64,000 nt of DNA from CAKSQF01 sp051867925 (GTDB lineage Bacteria; Bacillota; Clostridia; Oscillospirales; CAG-272), in NCBI GenBank assembly GCA_051867925.1, contig JBJDZI010000094.1, positions 1-64,000 on the forward strand, given 5' to 3'. Position 1 is the first letter of the stretch; every line of letters begins with the position of its first letter. A program made the translations under genes and the position numbers. Of the stretch, positions 44,419-53,505 are shown piece after piece. The notes below the pieces were generated by a model. It saw nothing but the letters and a program-made list of their open reading frames with translations, had not been told where the DNA came from and made no database searches.

Positions 44419-45131
44419 AGATTCTGATCACCAACGACGACAGCGTCCTCGCTCCCGCTCTGCCGAAGCTCATCCGCTGGGCAAAGCAGTACGGCGAGGT
44501 GATCGCCGTAGCCCCCAAGGTGGAGCAGAGCGGCAAGAGCCACGCCATCGACTTCACGCATCCCCAAGAGATCAAGCAGGTGGAGATCGCCCCCGATCTC
44601 ACCGCTTACTCCATGGACTCCACCCCCGCCGATTGCGTCCGCTTTGCGCTGGATCAGCTGGGGCGGGACTTCGATCTGATCCTGTCGGGTATCAACCGCG
44701 GCTATAACTTGGGCGCAGACATCGTCTACTCGGGCACCGTGGGTGCGATCTTCGAGGGCATCCGCCAAGGCATCCCCGGCATCGCGCTGTCCGGCTTCCC
44801 TACCACCCATATAGATGCCATCGACCATCTGGACCGGATATTCGGCTGGATTCAAACCCACGACCTGCTCTTGCAAAATCCCCTTTACAACGTGAATATT
44901 CCCCCCGAAGCGGGTGACATCCGCATCACCCGACAGGGCGGCATCTATTTCACCGACCGCTTCGTTCCCATCGGAGACGATCTGTATGTTCAGGAGGGCG
45001 AGCCGCTGATCGGCGATCTGTCCGATCTCTCTATCGACATCGCCGCCGTTCACAACGGATATATTTCCGTCACGCCGCTGATGGCGTGCCGCACTGAACT
45101 GACGGTCTTCGATCGGCTGAAGTCGCTATAA
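44415..45131 (+). CDS. surE: 5'/3'-nucleotidase SurE
   Basis: 238-residue metal-dependent nucleotidase that dephosphorylates nucleoside 5'- and 3'-monophosphates. The N-terminal ITNDDS with Asp8-Asp9 and the later LSGINRGYNLGADIVYSGTV (Ser and Asn ligands) form the metal site. It starts at ATG 44415 overlapping the previous stop. It is the last gene of the salvage operon and produces nucleosides for DeoD, Cdd and Pdp. Complex terminators follow. Confidence 0.94.
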   Translation: MKILITNDDSVLAPALPKLIRWAKQYGEVIAVAPKVEQSGKSHAIDFTHPQEIKQVEIAPDLTAYSMDSTPADCVRFALDQLGRDFDLILSGINRGYNLGADIVYSGTVGAIFEGIRQGIPGIALSGFPTTHIDAIDHLDRIFGWIQTHDLLLQNPLYNVNIPPEAGDIRITRQGGIYFTDRFVPIGDDLYVQEGEPLIGDLSDLSIDIAAVHNGYISVTPLMACRTELTVFDRLKSL

Positions 45132-45145
45132 CCCAAACCAAACAA

Positions 45146-45253
45146 AAACTCCGCAAAAGAAAATCCTTTCACAAGGTGACCACGGTCACCCACGTGGGAA
45201 TCATTCTTTTGCGGAGTTTTTTGAATCCCGCCATTGTGGCGGGATTTTTTTAT
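45146..45253. terminator. Double terminator between converging operons
   Basis: First hairpin: AAACTCCGCAAAAGAA (45146-45161) with TTCTTTTGCGGAGTTT (45204-45219), a 16-bp stem. Its 42-base interior holds two further palindromes, GGTGACC-AC-GGTCACC and CCCACGTGGG. Second hairpin: AATCCCGCCA with TGGCGGGATT (45224-45246), then seven T. Both orientations have T tracts, so it insulates the salvage operon from the leftward RNase gene. Confidence 0.9.
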
Positions 45254-45271
45254 TTCCTAAATTGCGCCTGA

Positions 45272-46522
45272 TTACGCAGCAATCCCGAGGAAATCTTTTC
45301 GACCGTCCCAATAGATCACCGCCGTCACCTGCGTCCGCCCGGGGAGAGTGGTCACCACCGTCTTTACATACGCCGTCGGATTGTAATGCGTCTTGCTGGA
45401 CAGCACACCGCCGCCGGTGATATTGCCGAACATCTCGCCCCAGCCGCCGAAATAATTCAGATATTCCTGAAAATCGTTATAGTGATTGTAGGTGTAGAAA
45501 ACGTGCTTCTCATCGGGATCCACGATCTTGTTCCGATTGGCATCGTAGCGGGCGTAAACGATCCGCGCCGCGCCGCGGGTAATGGATCGTCCGTTGTTGT
45601 AGATCGCCGTCGGGTAGTCGGGATCGCAATCGGTGCCGGTAGTGCCAATGTCGATCTCGTAGTAGATGAAATCGCCGCCGCAACCGCTGATGCGGGGAAG
45701 TACCGGCTCATAGGGATATTTGACGGTATCTCCGCTGAACGGCGAATGATTGAGCCGCAGATACTCGCCCCAAATGCTGTCCTCGGGTTCCATATCCTTG
45801 TCGCTGACGTAATTGGCAGGCACGTCGCCGAAAGCATAAACGTAAGCCGCCACCTCTTCCAGTGTGATGTAACCGCCCGCCCGATAGACCCGCAAAACCT
45901 CTTCGCCGTAGGCGTTGACCACCACATAGGTGTCCGCATCGAGATAATACGCTCCGCGGTTGCAAATCAGTTTCCCATCCACCGTCGGCTGATAGGCGGA
46001 CACGCGAGGGGCTTGATCGGGAACGGTAAGCGCACCCGAGATCAGACCCTGTTGGGAGCGGAGCGCAGCTTCTGCATTGCTCTCTGCAGGCTGATCATCG
46101 CCGTAAAACTCCTCCCGCTCGGCAGAGTCGGGGATGTCCGGAATGGGTTCGATCACCTCGAACAGTACGCTGTCCGAAAGTTCTCCGTAACGAACAGTCA
46201 CTGCCACTTTGCCCGCAGACACGGCGATCACCGTGCCGGTATCGTCCACGATGACACAGTCGTTGGAGGCAGACCATTCCAGAGCTTGCCACCAGTTGGC
46301 GGGCGCGTTGGTCTCCAGAGAGAAAGCCGAACCGATCTGCAACACCATCCGCCGACAGTTGGTGATCTCCAGCGAAGCAGAGGGGAAAACCGTCTCCGTT
46401 GTGATCGCCGACGTAGCAGTCATCGCAGGATCGCCGCATCCCGTACATTGCAGCAGTACGCAAAGGCATAATAGCAGAACGCATACCGTCCTGCGCAGAT
46501 TGGGTTTGGGATTCACTCTCAT
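45272..46522 (-). CDS. Lipoprotein barnase-like ribonuclease with Ig-like domain
   Basis: 416 residues. The signal peptide ends at a lipobox near LQCTGC (Cys29). A BIG2-like Ig domain (about 47-125) and a linker follow. The C-terminal part (about 217-360) resembles barnase/binase: GYITLEEVAAYVYAFGDVPANY parallels the barnase region leading into LPDNYI. YYEIDIG supplies Glu289, GAARIVYARYD supplies Arg320, and YNHYNDFQEY supplies His347, matching catalytic Glu73, Arg87 and His102 in order. Spacings are longer than in barnase, so there are insertions. It would cut RNA outside the cell. No barstar-like inhibitor gene is seen, which fits an exported enzyme. The start at 46522 has AAAGGAG, and it has its own promoter. 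Confidence 0.78.
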   Translation of the reverse strand: MRVNPKPNLRRTVCVLLLCLCVLLQCTGCGDPAMTATSAITTETVFPSASLEITNCRRMVLQIGSAFSLETNAPANWWQALEWSASNDCVIVDDTGTVIAVSAGKVAVTVRYGELSDSVLFEVIEPIPDIPDSAEREEFYGDDQPAESNAEAALRSQQGLISGALTVPDQAPRVSAYQPTVDGKLICNRGAYYLDADTYVVVNAYGEEVLRVYRAGGYITLEEVAAYVYAFGDVPANYVSDKDMEPEDSIWGEYLRLNHSPFSGDTVKYPYEPVLPRISGCGGDFIYYEIDIGTTGTDCDPDYPTAIYNNGRSITRGAARIVYARYDANRNKIVDPDEKHVFYTYNHYNDFQEYLNYFGGWGEMFGNITGGGVLSSKTHYNPTAYVKTVVTTLPGRTQVTAVIYWDGRKDFLGIAA

Positions 46523-46547
46523 CGCTCCTTTGGATTTGTCTACCAAC

Positions 46548-46576
46548 ATTGTAGCTCAGTTGCGGCAAAAAGTCAA
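46548..46576 (-). promoter_or_regulatory. Promoter of the RNase lipoprotein gene
   Basis: On the - strand TTGACT (46576-46571), 17-base spacer, TACAAT (46553-46548), about 25 bases before the start. The gene is therefore transcribed separately from the ABC/nuclease operon upstream. Confidence 0.8.
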
Positions 46577-46589
46577 GACTTTTTCACCA

Positions 46590-46623
46590 AAAGGCCCTCA
46601 CACCTTGCGATGTGAGGACCTTT
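46590..46623 (-). terminator. Terminator of the ABC-nuclease operon
   Basis: On the - strand AAAGGTCCTCACA pairs with TGTGAGGGCCTTT (13 pairs, one G-T) around 8 bases. It lies between the OB-fold surface protein gene and the RNase promoter. Confidence 0.8.
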
Positions 46624-46654
46624 GCAATCGGATGAACCGATTCGGATCAGAGAA

Positions 46655-47917
46655 TTAGTTGAACCGTCTCTTGCGAGAAACGAGCACCAGAGCGGCACCT
46701 GCCAGTACAACTGCGGAAATCAGAACCACAGTCATATCACCGGTAGGAGCGGGATTGGGAGTGGCGGGAGTATGCTCTACGATCCAACCATTCTTGATCT
46801 GAGCAGTACCGTTGTACTGACCGACAATACCGTAAATCTTCACGGTGTCGCCTGCAACGGGCTTTANNNNNNNNNNNNNNNNNNNNNNNNNNNNNNNNNN
46901 NNNNNNNNNNNNNNNNNNNNNNNNNNNNNNNNNNNNNNNNNNNNNNNNNNNNNNNNNNNNNNNNNNATCCTTGGATGCGCCCAGTGCGATTGCCTCTGCA
47001 ATGGTCAGAGTTGAATCTGCTACGGGATCTGCGGGCTTAGGATCAGGGGTGGTAGCGGGAGTAGCGGGAGTATGCTCTACGATCCAACCGTTCTTGATCT
47101 GAGCAGTACCATTGTACTGACCGACAATACCGTAAATCTTCACGGTGTCGCCTGCAACGGGCTTTACATTCATTGCATCGTAACGAACAGTACCGTCTTC
47201 GTTGTAGGTACCGTAGATGGTCAGAACATTTCCGTTTCCGTCGGTGATCTTCATGTTACCGTACTGAGTGTTATATACTTCGGTAATCACGCCGGAAACA
47301 TAGTACTTGCCTTCGGTGTAGGTGTTGTGATCCTTGGATGCGCCCAGTGCGATTGCCTCTGCAATGGTCAGAGTTGAATCTGCTGCGGGATCTGCGGGCT
47401 TAGGATCGGTTTCTTCACCGTCATCGCTGTCAACGGTGGTGTAAACACTGATTGCATCCACACGAACCTGAGCAGAAAGACTGCTAATTGTAAACGAATC
47501 AACTGCTTCATTGAATACGATTGTAACGATCTTCTTATCTTCCGAGTCTACCGAGACAGTTGCGTTGGCATCAGAAATGGAATTTTCACAAGCAGTAGCA
47601 TAGGTAGCGGAGTTGCAGGCGATCTCGATCTGCTTCATACCGGGGAATGCAATGATAACCTCAGATTTTGCATAAAACCGCACAGGAGCACTGGAGTCAA
47701 TGATATTGCTCGTAGAAGAAGCTTTATTATTGGTTACAGTAATACCGTTCTGCTTCCAAACTTGCTGATTAGCGTCTTGAGAGACACGATTCGCCGTATC
47801 AGCGAAGCTAATGGTTGCGGCAGGATCTGCTGCCGATACCGTCATGGGTACGATGGCGAATACCATGACCACAGACAGAAGCACAGCGAGAAACGCCTTG
47901 AAATTCTTTTTGTTCAT
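46655..47917 (-). CDS. Surface protein with tandem OB-fold-like repeats and PTGD anchor (interrupted by gap)
   Basis: About 420 residues as assembled, including 100 N bases. A signal peptide (about 1-29) is followed by a beta-rich domain of about 140 residues. Two nearly identical repeats of about 100 residues follow: STLTIAEAIALGASKD, YYVSGVITEVYNTQYGNMK, VKIYGIVGQYNGTAQIKN. The VSGVITEV...ITDGNGNVLTIYG pattern is typical of OB-fold nucleic-acid-binding domains. The C-terminus PAPTGDMTV, then a hydrophobic helix and RKRRFN, is a sorting or membrane anchor. The second repeat contains the gap (46867-46966). It is the last gene of the ABC/nuclease operon and may hold polynucleotides at the cell surface; that role is inference. 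Confidence 0.72.
   Translation of the reverse strand: MNKKNFKAFLAVLLSVVMVFAIVPMTVSAADPAATISFADTANRVSQDANQQVWKQNGITVTNNKASSTSNIIDSSAPVRFYAKSEVIIAFPGMKQIEIACNSATYATACENSISDANATVSVDSEDKKIVTIVFNEAVDSFTISSLSAQVRVDAISVYTTVDSDDGEETDPKPADPAADSTLTIAEAIALGASKDHNTYTEGKYYVSGVITEVYNTQYGNMKITDGNGNVLTIYGTYNEDGTVRYDAMNVKPVAGDTVKIYGIVGQYNGTAQIKNGWIVEHTPATPATTPDPKPADPVADSTLTIAEAIALGASKDXXXXXXXXXXXXXXXXXXXXXXXXXXXXXXXXXXKPVAGDTVKIYGIVGQYNGTAQIKNGWIVEHTPATPNPAPTGDMTVVLISAVVLAGAALVLVSRKRRFN
46867..46966. other. Scaffold gap (100 N)
   Basis: Exactly 100 unknown bases within the second of two near-identical repeats. Aligning with the complete repeat copy (47167-47329) predicts 163 missing bases. 100 and 163 leave the same remainder modulo 3, so the printed frame stays open by chance. 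Confidence 0.97.
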
Positions 47918-47959
47918 ATGAACCTCCTAAATTTTATATCCTTTTATTCTACGCTGAGA

Positions 47960-49702
47960 TCAACCTACGACGTAGAAAGAAAGCTGGAAGAGAGGATCGG
48001 TTGCTTCAGAACCGTTGGAATAAGTGCTCCAATTTTCCTTGGAAGCATACCATTCTATAAAGTTTCCGCGAACCGTATTCTTGATATTGTACAGACCGTC
48101 GCCGAGAGAGATAACTTCCCACTTGTCGTTGACAGCACCAAGGCTCATGCTGGAGTAGGTATCCTGCATACCGAGCTTCTGACCGCCCTGCTCAAAGCTG
48201 AATGTACCGTCATCGTTTGCAACGACAGTCCAGATTTCGGTATCTGCATAGCCGCTTGCAACTTTGTCAGCAATCGTAACGTCTACACCCTTCTGATAGT
48301 AGCCGGCAAGCTGAGACGAAAGTGCCTTATTGTTTGCGCCGTTGACGATCACTATCTTCATGCCGTCGGTCAGAGCATCTTCCAGAAGAGTAGCACCGGT
48401 AGCGGGCTGTTCAGAAGTATCCGGCTTCTCGGTGGTTTCGGGATCATCATTGCCGCCCACCAGCGTGTAGGAGTCCAGCGTACAGCCGGAGTTGAACTCT
48501 ACCTTGCCCTTTTCGGATTTGTTATCATAGTTGATAATAGAACCGGTAACGGTGATGGTGTCGCCTACACCGATCTTGTCCGCACCGTCGCCCTTCAGAC
48601 GGAAGCACTGGATGGGCTTGTCGGTCAGACCTGCAACTACGATGGTAACGGTCACATTGTTGTAGCCGCTGTCAAATGCGGTATCCACGGAGATAATCAC
48701 TCCGGTCAACGTGTGGGTGCCTGCAAGTACGCCGCCGACTTCCAGTTCGTAAGCCGCATTGACAACTTCTTCTTCGGTCATCTCTTCGCCCTGATCAATG
48801 ACGGGGGCGTCACTTCCCTTTTCCAGAAACTCTGCGGGGAACTGAGACTTACCGGTGTTGTCAGCGTTAATGTAAGTGGACTCGGAAATGCAGAAGGTGT
48901 CAAAGCTGCTGTAGGTACCGATTACGTAAGTGGTACCGTCTTCACAAGTGGTGAACCATGCGTTCACTTCCTGCTGATAAGACCAAACGGAAGCGTTCTC
49001 TGCGGAGTAGCAGAGGTACTTGCTCATCTTGCCGGAGCCGTCCTCGTAAGGAACGGTGTATGCGTAAACATAGTTCTTCACACCGTCGATGGTGGTGTAG
49101 AACTTGTAGCCGCCGTCAACCACTTCAGCAAAGAATACTGCCGCCTTGGAGGAGTCCTCGGTGGACTTCAGATACTTGTCGTTCTGGGTCTCGGTGGTGG
49201 CGAAGAGAACCTTACCTGCGGTCATCTGCGTCATGAACATCAGATACTCTTTGCCTTCTTCAAGCTCGGTGGTGCTCTTGTTGTCGATTACGGGGATGGA
49301 GCGGTTGAAGGATACTTCCTTGGTGTTACCTGCGGAATCCTTCACGGTTGCGGTCAGCACATACTTCAGTTCCGCATCGTTTTTGTCGGGAATATCAATG
49401 GTCCAGTAGCCGGAAGTTTTGCTTTCCTTGATGGTGATCACGTCAACGTTGACCTTCCAGGTCACGGTGAATTGGGTAGCGCCGATCATCATCTTAGCGG
49501 GCATATCGTAGTCACGGGGCGTGCTCTCAGCGGCATCCTTGTACAGGGCCTTCAGATAGTTCACGGCATCCGCAATCGTGCTCGCATTGGGATCGTCGGT
49601 TACCGCGGCAGTGGTAGTAGCCGCTTCCTCGTCACTGCCGCAAGCCGCAAAACAGCCGAGGCAGAAAACAATCGCCAGAAGCAGAGAGAGATACTTTTTC
49701 AT
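47960..49702 (-). CDS. Lipoprotein with central OB-fold-like domain
   Basis: 580 residues. The lipobox CFAAC puts the modified Cys at about residue 21, followed by a Thr/Ala linker. The regions are: about 40-140, Ig-like (VLTATVKDSAGNTKEV); about 145-305, unknown beta-rich; about 330-430, OB-like (LTGVIISVDTAFDSGYNNVTV, VGDTITVTGSIINYD); a Thr/Pro-rich linker; and about 460-580, a second unknown domain with WTVVANDDGTFSF. It lies between the staphylococcal-nuclease lipoprotein and the PTGD-anchored OB-repeat protein, 43-60 bases from each. It may bind nucleic acid or its fragments; the function is not established. Confidence 0.65.
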   Translation of the reverse strand: MKKYLSLLLAIVFCLGCFAACGSDEEAATTTAAVTDDPNASTIADAVNYLKALYKDAAESTPRDYDMPAKMMIGATQFTVTWKVNVDVITIKESKTSGYWTIDIPDKNDAELKYVLTATVKDSAGNTKEVSFNRSIPVIDNKSTTELEEGKEYLMFMTQMTAGKVLFATTETQNDKYLKSTEDSSKAAVFFAEVVDGGYKFYTTIDGVKNYVYAYTVPYEDGSGKMSKYLCYSAENASVWSYQQEVNAWFTTCEDGTTYVIGTYSSFDTFCISESTYINADNTGKSQFPAEFLEKGSDAPVIDQGEEMTEEEVVNAAYELEVGGVLAGTHTLTGVIISVDTAFDSGYNNVTVTIVVAGLTDKPIQCFRLKGDGADKIGVGDTITVTGSIINYDNKSEKGKVEFNSGCTLDSYTLVGGNDDPETTEKPDTSEQPATGATLLEDALTDGMKIVIVNGANNKALSSQLAGYYQKGVDVTIADKVASGYADTEIWTVVANDDGTFSFEQGGQKLGMQDTYSSMSLGAVNDKWEVISLGDGLYNIKNTVRGNFIEWYASKENWSTYSNGSEATDPLFQLSFYVVG

Positions 49703-49761
49703 AATGTCTCCTTAACTAATTTGATTATTTAAATCTTACAATTTAAATCTCGTTGATCCGA

Positions 49762-51105
49762 TCACTGCACAGTCACGTCATTGATCGAGAAGACCTTGAT
49801 CTGATATGTACCGCTGAACACGTCCACGATACCCTTCACGTCAATGGTCTTTCCGCTGAAATAGCTTTCGGTGATCTTGTTTCCCTCCGCATCCCGCAAA
49901 ACGACGGTACGGATGGAGATGGTTTTGCCCGACGCATCCTGACAGGTGAGGGTCATGGCGCCGTTGGAATCGGTATCGCTGGTAGTGGTGTAAACGCTCT
50001 TGACCACAAGTCCCTTCATGGAAACGGAGGTTCCCAGCGCCAACTGCGCGTAAGGGAAGGTCTTCTGCTCGTCCCCCACGGTCAGCGTTACGGAACTGTT
50101 GAAGGTTTCGATGGAGGTTTCGGTGTAAGCACCCGAATTGCTTTCGCTGATCAGTTTGATATTATCGGGATCGTCGGGATGTCTGACCTCGTAGGAAATA
50201 TCCGACACCTGATAAGAATCGCCTGCTTCGTAGTACTGCACAGAGCCTACGATGCGAACGCGGTTGCCCACCGACAGGATACTCAGACCTGCACTGGACA
50301 GATTGTAACCGTAATAAACGTACATGCCGTAGTACAGACCGGTCTCAGCATCGTATTCCTCCACGTAGACCGACTGACCTGCGTTCTTGGTGATCACGCC
50401 TTCGAAGGCGACCTTGGTATTAGAATACTCCGCCACATTGCAACGCAGTTCCCGCAGAGTCAGCTCGGTCGCACCGCCGTAGTAGAAGTCGGGATCCTTT
50501 TCACCCGAATAAACCTTCAGTTTTTCTGCCTTTGCCTGTGCGATGGCGTTCATGCAAACGGTACCGTACCGGTTGTTGGCAGAATTGGATGCGATGGCAA
50601 GTCCGTTCTGCAGCAGTTCCACATTCAGATTGCGGTAGGGCGCGCTGTCGGAGGATTTGTACCAAACCCAAACCAGATAACGGCCACCGGTGGAATCGGC
50701 ATTCCAGGTAGCAGTCTCAGACTCCACAATAATGGAAGTCGCAGACTTCAGTGCTTCCTTGGTAAAGTTGGAAGCCGCCTTGCCCCATTCCTCGATCTTA
50801 CCGGTGGATTCGGGAGTGTTGACCGCAAGATATCTTGCTTTCAGCACGCCGCCCGGGAAATCGCCGCCGGGAAAATTGAAATGGGTGGTGTCACCGTCGA
50901 CATAGGTCTTGACGGTAACTTTCTGCTTGGCAGTGGGAGATGACATATCCAGCGTCAGCGAAGCGGCGTAGTCGATATGTTCGACCTTCGGATTGTCTTC
51001 GCCGGCAGGATCCTTGGAGGTGCAAGCCCCAAGGATTCCCACGAGTGTCGTCAGCGTCAGCAGAAGCACTGCCGCGCGGCGCAATTTTGAAAATTTCGTC
51101 TTCAT
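49762..51105 (-). CDS. Lipoprotein staphylococcal nuclease-like (SNase/TNase) with OB-like domains
   Basis: 447 residues. The signal peptide ends at LGAC (Cys28). A thermonuclease domain (about 60-200) has YVDGDT, ARYLAVNTPES (Arg91, Glu99) and GGRYLVWVW (Arg142), matching catalytic Arg35, Glu43 and Arg87 of staphylococcal nuclease. The usual calcium-ligand Asp in VDTPE is Asn here (VNTPE), an unusual change that may alter metal dependence. NLNVELLQNGLA follows as expected. Two OB-like segments complete the protein (about 220-310, 345-445). It would degrade DNA and RNA at the cell surface. It follows the solute-binding protein gene by 8 bases, so it is clearly in the ABC transporter operon. 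Confidence 0.85.
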   Translation of the reverse strand: MKTKFSKLRRAAVLLLTLTTLVGILGACTSKDPAGEDNPKVEHIDYAASLTLDMSSPTAKQKVTVKTYVDGDTTHFNFPGGDFPGGVLKARYLAVNTPESTGKIEEWGKAASNFTKEALKSATSIIVESETATWNADSTGGRYLVWVWYKSSDSAPYRNLNVELLQNGLAIASNSANNRYGTVCMNAIAQAKAEKLKVYSGEKDPDFYYGGATELTLRELRCNVAEYSNTKVAFEGVITKNAGQSVYVEEYDAETGLYYGMYVYYGYNLSSAGLSILSVGNRVRIVGSVQYYEAGDSYQVSDISYEVRHPDDPDNIKLISESNSGAYTETSIETFNSSVTLTVGDEQKTFPYAQLALGTSVSMKGLVVKSVYTTTSDTDSNGAMTLTCQDASGKTISIRTVVLRDAEGNKITESYFSGKTIDVKGIVDVFSGTYQIKVFSINDVTVQ

Positions 51106-51113
51106 ATCAGTCG

Positions 51114-52544
51114 TTAACCTGCCTGATATTCACATTCGGCGATGGCATCCTCGAATGCTTTCTTGATGGCTGCCGCAACGTCCTTATCGGTGAGAGAGAA
51201 GCACTTCTGCATCAAAAGTCCTACCTGGTCACGGGCAACGGAAGAGCCGTTGAATGCAGGGGAGGTGAAGTAGGCCGATTCCTGCTGCAGACCGACCTTC
51301 ACGCTCAGTGCCTGAATGTAGTCGCCGCCGTCAGCCTTATCCAAAAACTCGGTCTTGTAGATCTCGTCCTGTGCCGCAGACTTGATAACGGGCACATAGC
51401 CGGACTTCATGGAGAAGTCAGCCTGGAATTCGGGAGTGGTGGTCAAATACTTGACGAACAGCCAAGAAGCCATTACTTCCTGCGTGTTGGTCTTGTTGAA
51501 GATACAGAGGGAGGGTCCCTGAGAGATAACCTTGGGGTTGGAGGCATCTGCCTGAGGAATGGTAGTAATCCCTACCTCAAAGACATATTTGCCGTCAGCG
51601 TTCTTGTCGGGTTTCTGATAGGAAGCACCTGCGGAGGAACCGATGCACATATAACTGTTGCCTGCTTCGGATGCGTCCATGGTGAAAAGTTCGGAAGTGT
51701 AACCGCCGGACAGTTCCTCGGTGGTGACATAACCCTTCTGATACCAATCTCTGAAGCGGGTCACAAAGTCGATATTCTTCTGATTGTTAAAGAGAAAGTG
51801 CTCACCGGAAGAGCTGGTATAATCCGTGCCGTACTGCTCGCACATGGTGATAAACCAGTTTGCCTCGGAGTCGTAACCCAGAGGGATGCAGTCGGGATCA
51901 ATCTCTTTAATCTTCTTGCATACTGCTTCCATTTCGTCCCAAGTGGTGGGAACCTGCAGATTGTTCTTTTCAAAGAAGGTCTTATTGTAGTACAGAACCT
52001 CAGTAGACTTGGACAGAGGAAGAGAGTACATTTTGCCGTCTCCGAACTGAGCGCCTTCATCGTAGTAACCTTTGATGAAGTCGTCCTTCTGCTCACTGGT
52101 CAGACCGAGAATCTCGGTCGTGCCGTCTGCTCTCGTAACCTCAGCGGTGCTGCTGATGAGAGAATCCAGCGTAACTACAGCTTTCGCCAGATTGTAGAGC
52201 GCAATATGGTCGGGATAGCAGTACGCGATATTAGGCTGGTTGCCCACATTGATCTCGGTAGAAATCTGGGAGCGAACGTCGTCGTAACTACCTACCTGCT
52301 TGTGCTCAATGGTGATGTTGGGATACAGCTTGTTGAACTCAACGATATATTCGTCCAACACCTCACGCAGATTGGCACCCATGGTGTGGTAGAAGGTGAT
52401 GGTAACCGGCGTTTCGGTGTCAAAACCTTCTTCGGGTACTGTGAAATCCGCTGCGGGAGTTTTTCCGCCACCGCAACCGGTCAGTACGAAGAGAGGCAGA
52501 CACAGTGACGCTACTAAAAGCAGTGCTAACAGTGATTTTTTCAT
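51114..52544 (-). CDS. Extracellular solute-binding lipoprotein of a CUT1 ABC importer
   Basis: 476-residue family 1 solute-binding protein (UgpB/MalE-like) that captures substrate for the two permeases encoded just upstream. The lipobox VLTGC gives Cys24. It begins ITFYHTMGANLREVLDEYIV, characteristic of family 1, and has PLSKSTEVLYYNK and the C-terminal SGYVPV. Its substrate cannot be read from sequence. CUT1 systems take up oligosaccharides or glycerol-3-phosphate derivatives, but the surrounding nucleases suggest a nucleic-acid-derived solute. Confidence 0.9.
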   Translation of the reverse strand: MKKSLLALLLVASLCLPLFVLTGCGGGKTPAADFTVPEEGFDTETPVTITFYHTMGANLREVLDEYIVEFNKLYPNITIEHKQVGSYDDVRSQISTEINVGNQPNIAYCYPDHIALYNLAKAVVTLDSLISSTAEVTRADGTTEILGLTSEQKDDFIKGYYDEGAQFGDGKMYSLPLSKSTEVLYYNKTFFEKNNLQVPTTWDEMEAVCKKIKEIDPDCIPLGYDSEANWFITMCEQYGTDYTSSSGEHFLFNNQKNIDFVTRFRDWYQKGYVTTEELSGGYTSELFTMDASEAGNSYMCIGSSAGASYQKPDKNADGKYVFEVGITTIPQADASNPKVISQGPSLCIFNKTNTQEVMASWLFVKYLTTTPEFQADFSMKSGYVPVIKSAAQDEIYKTEFLDKADGGDYIQALSVKVGLQQESAYFTSPAFNGSSVARDQVGLLMQKCFSLTDKDVAAAIKKAFEDAIAECEYQAG

Positions 52545-52599
52545 ACAATACTTCCTTTCATTCTTCGGAAATCTATAATAGACGGGATTTTCCGCACTA

Positions 52600-53493
52600 T
52601 TAACCCTTAATGCCGCTTCTCGATACGCCCTTCATAATGTACTTTCTCAGAAAGATGAACACTAAGAACAGCGGGAAAGAGACGATGGCAACCGCCGCCA
52701 TCTGCACGGGGATATCCGCGTTGCCTTCCACGTCGGTGAAGGCATTGCGCAGACCGTTGGTGATGAGCTGATACTCTTCTTCATTGGCAACCAGTCGGGG
52801 CCAAACATAGGAGTTCCACGCGCCCATCATCTTCAGAATGGTGATGGAAATCAGCGTAGGCAGAGCCAGCGGGATCATCACCTTCCACAGATACTTGAAG
52901 TCACCGGTACCGTCTACCTTAGCGGCAAGGTACAGTTCGTTGGGAATTTGCATGAAGTTCTGCCGTAACAAATAGATGTAGAAAACGCTCACCAGAAAAG
53001 GCACGATCAGAACGGTGTAGGTATTCATCCAGCCGAAATCGTTGACGGTGGCGTAGTTGGTGATGGTGAACAGTTCACCGGGGATCATCATGGTACCCAG
53101 TAAAGCGGCAAACAGTGCATTCTTTCCCTTGAATTCCAGTCTTGCGAAAGCGAAAGCCGACAGCACGGTGATCACCAGCGACAGGATGGTAGACACGATG
53201 CCTACGATCATGGTGTTGATGAAAAGCTGTCCCAGATTACCGGTATTGAAGGCATCCACGTAGTTGCGCAGACGGATGACCTCAGGCCACAGAGTGGGGA
53301 CTGCACGGTTATACTCATTCAGCGTTTTCACCGAGGAGATGAGCATAAAGTAGAAGGGGAAGATCACGATGATCGCCATTGCGATCAGAAAGGTGTACAG
53401 CAAGACCTTTACCGCGACTTTGCCGACTTTTTGACGGGCAGAGACCTTTTTCAGATCCTGCTCCTGCATTGTTTTGGTTTGCAGTTCAGACAT
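52600..53493 (-). CDS. CUT1 ABC transporter permease (MalG/UgpE type)
   Basis: 297-residue inner-membrane permease with six predicted transmembrane helices. The EAA loop is AAKVDGTGDFKYLWKVMIPL, which docks on the ATPase. It starts at ATG 53493 (MSELQTKTM) with AGGAGG upstream, 12 bases after the partner permease gene. It belongs to the importer formed with 53506-54447, 54440-55549 and 51114-52544. Confidence 0.93.
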   Translation of the reverse strand: MSELQTKTMQEQDLKKVSARQKVGKVAVKVLLYTFLIAMAIIVIFPFYFMLISSVKTLNEYNRAVPTLWPEVIRLRNYVDAFNTGNLGQLFINTMIVGIVSTILSLVITVLSAFAFARLEFKGKNALFAALLGTMMIPGELFTITNYATVNDFGWMNTYTVLIVPFLVSVFYIYLLRQNFMQIPNELYLAAKVDGTGDFKYLWKVMIPLALPTLISITILKMMGAWNSYVWPRLVANEEEYQLITNGLRNAFTDVEGNADIPVQMAAVAIVSFPLFLVFIFLRKYIMKGVSRSGIKG

Positions 53494-53505
53494 TTCGGCA
53501 CCTCC

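Noticed and set aside
47762..49732. 656-codon + strand frame spanning the OB-fold lipoprotein region
   Set aside because: It runs antisense to a gene with a clear signal peptide, lipobox and operon placement.
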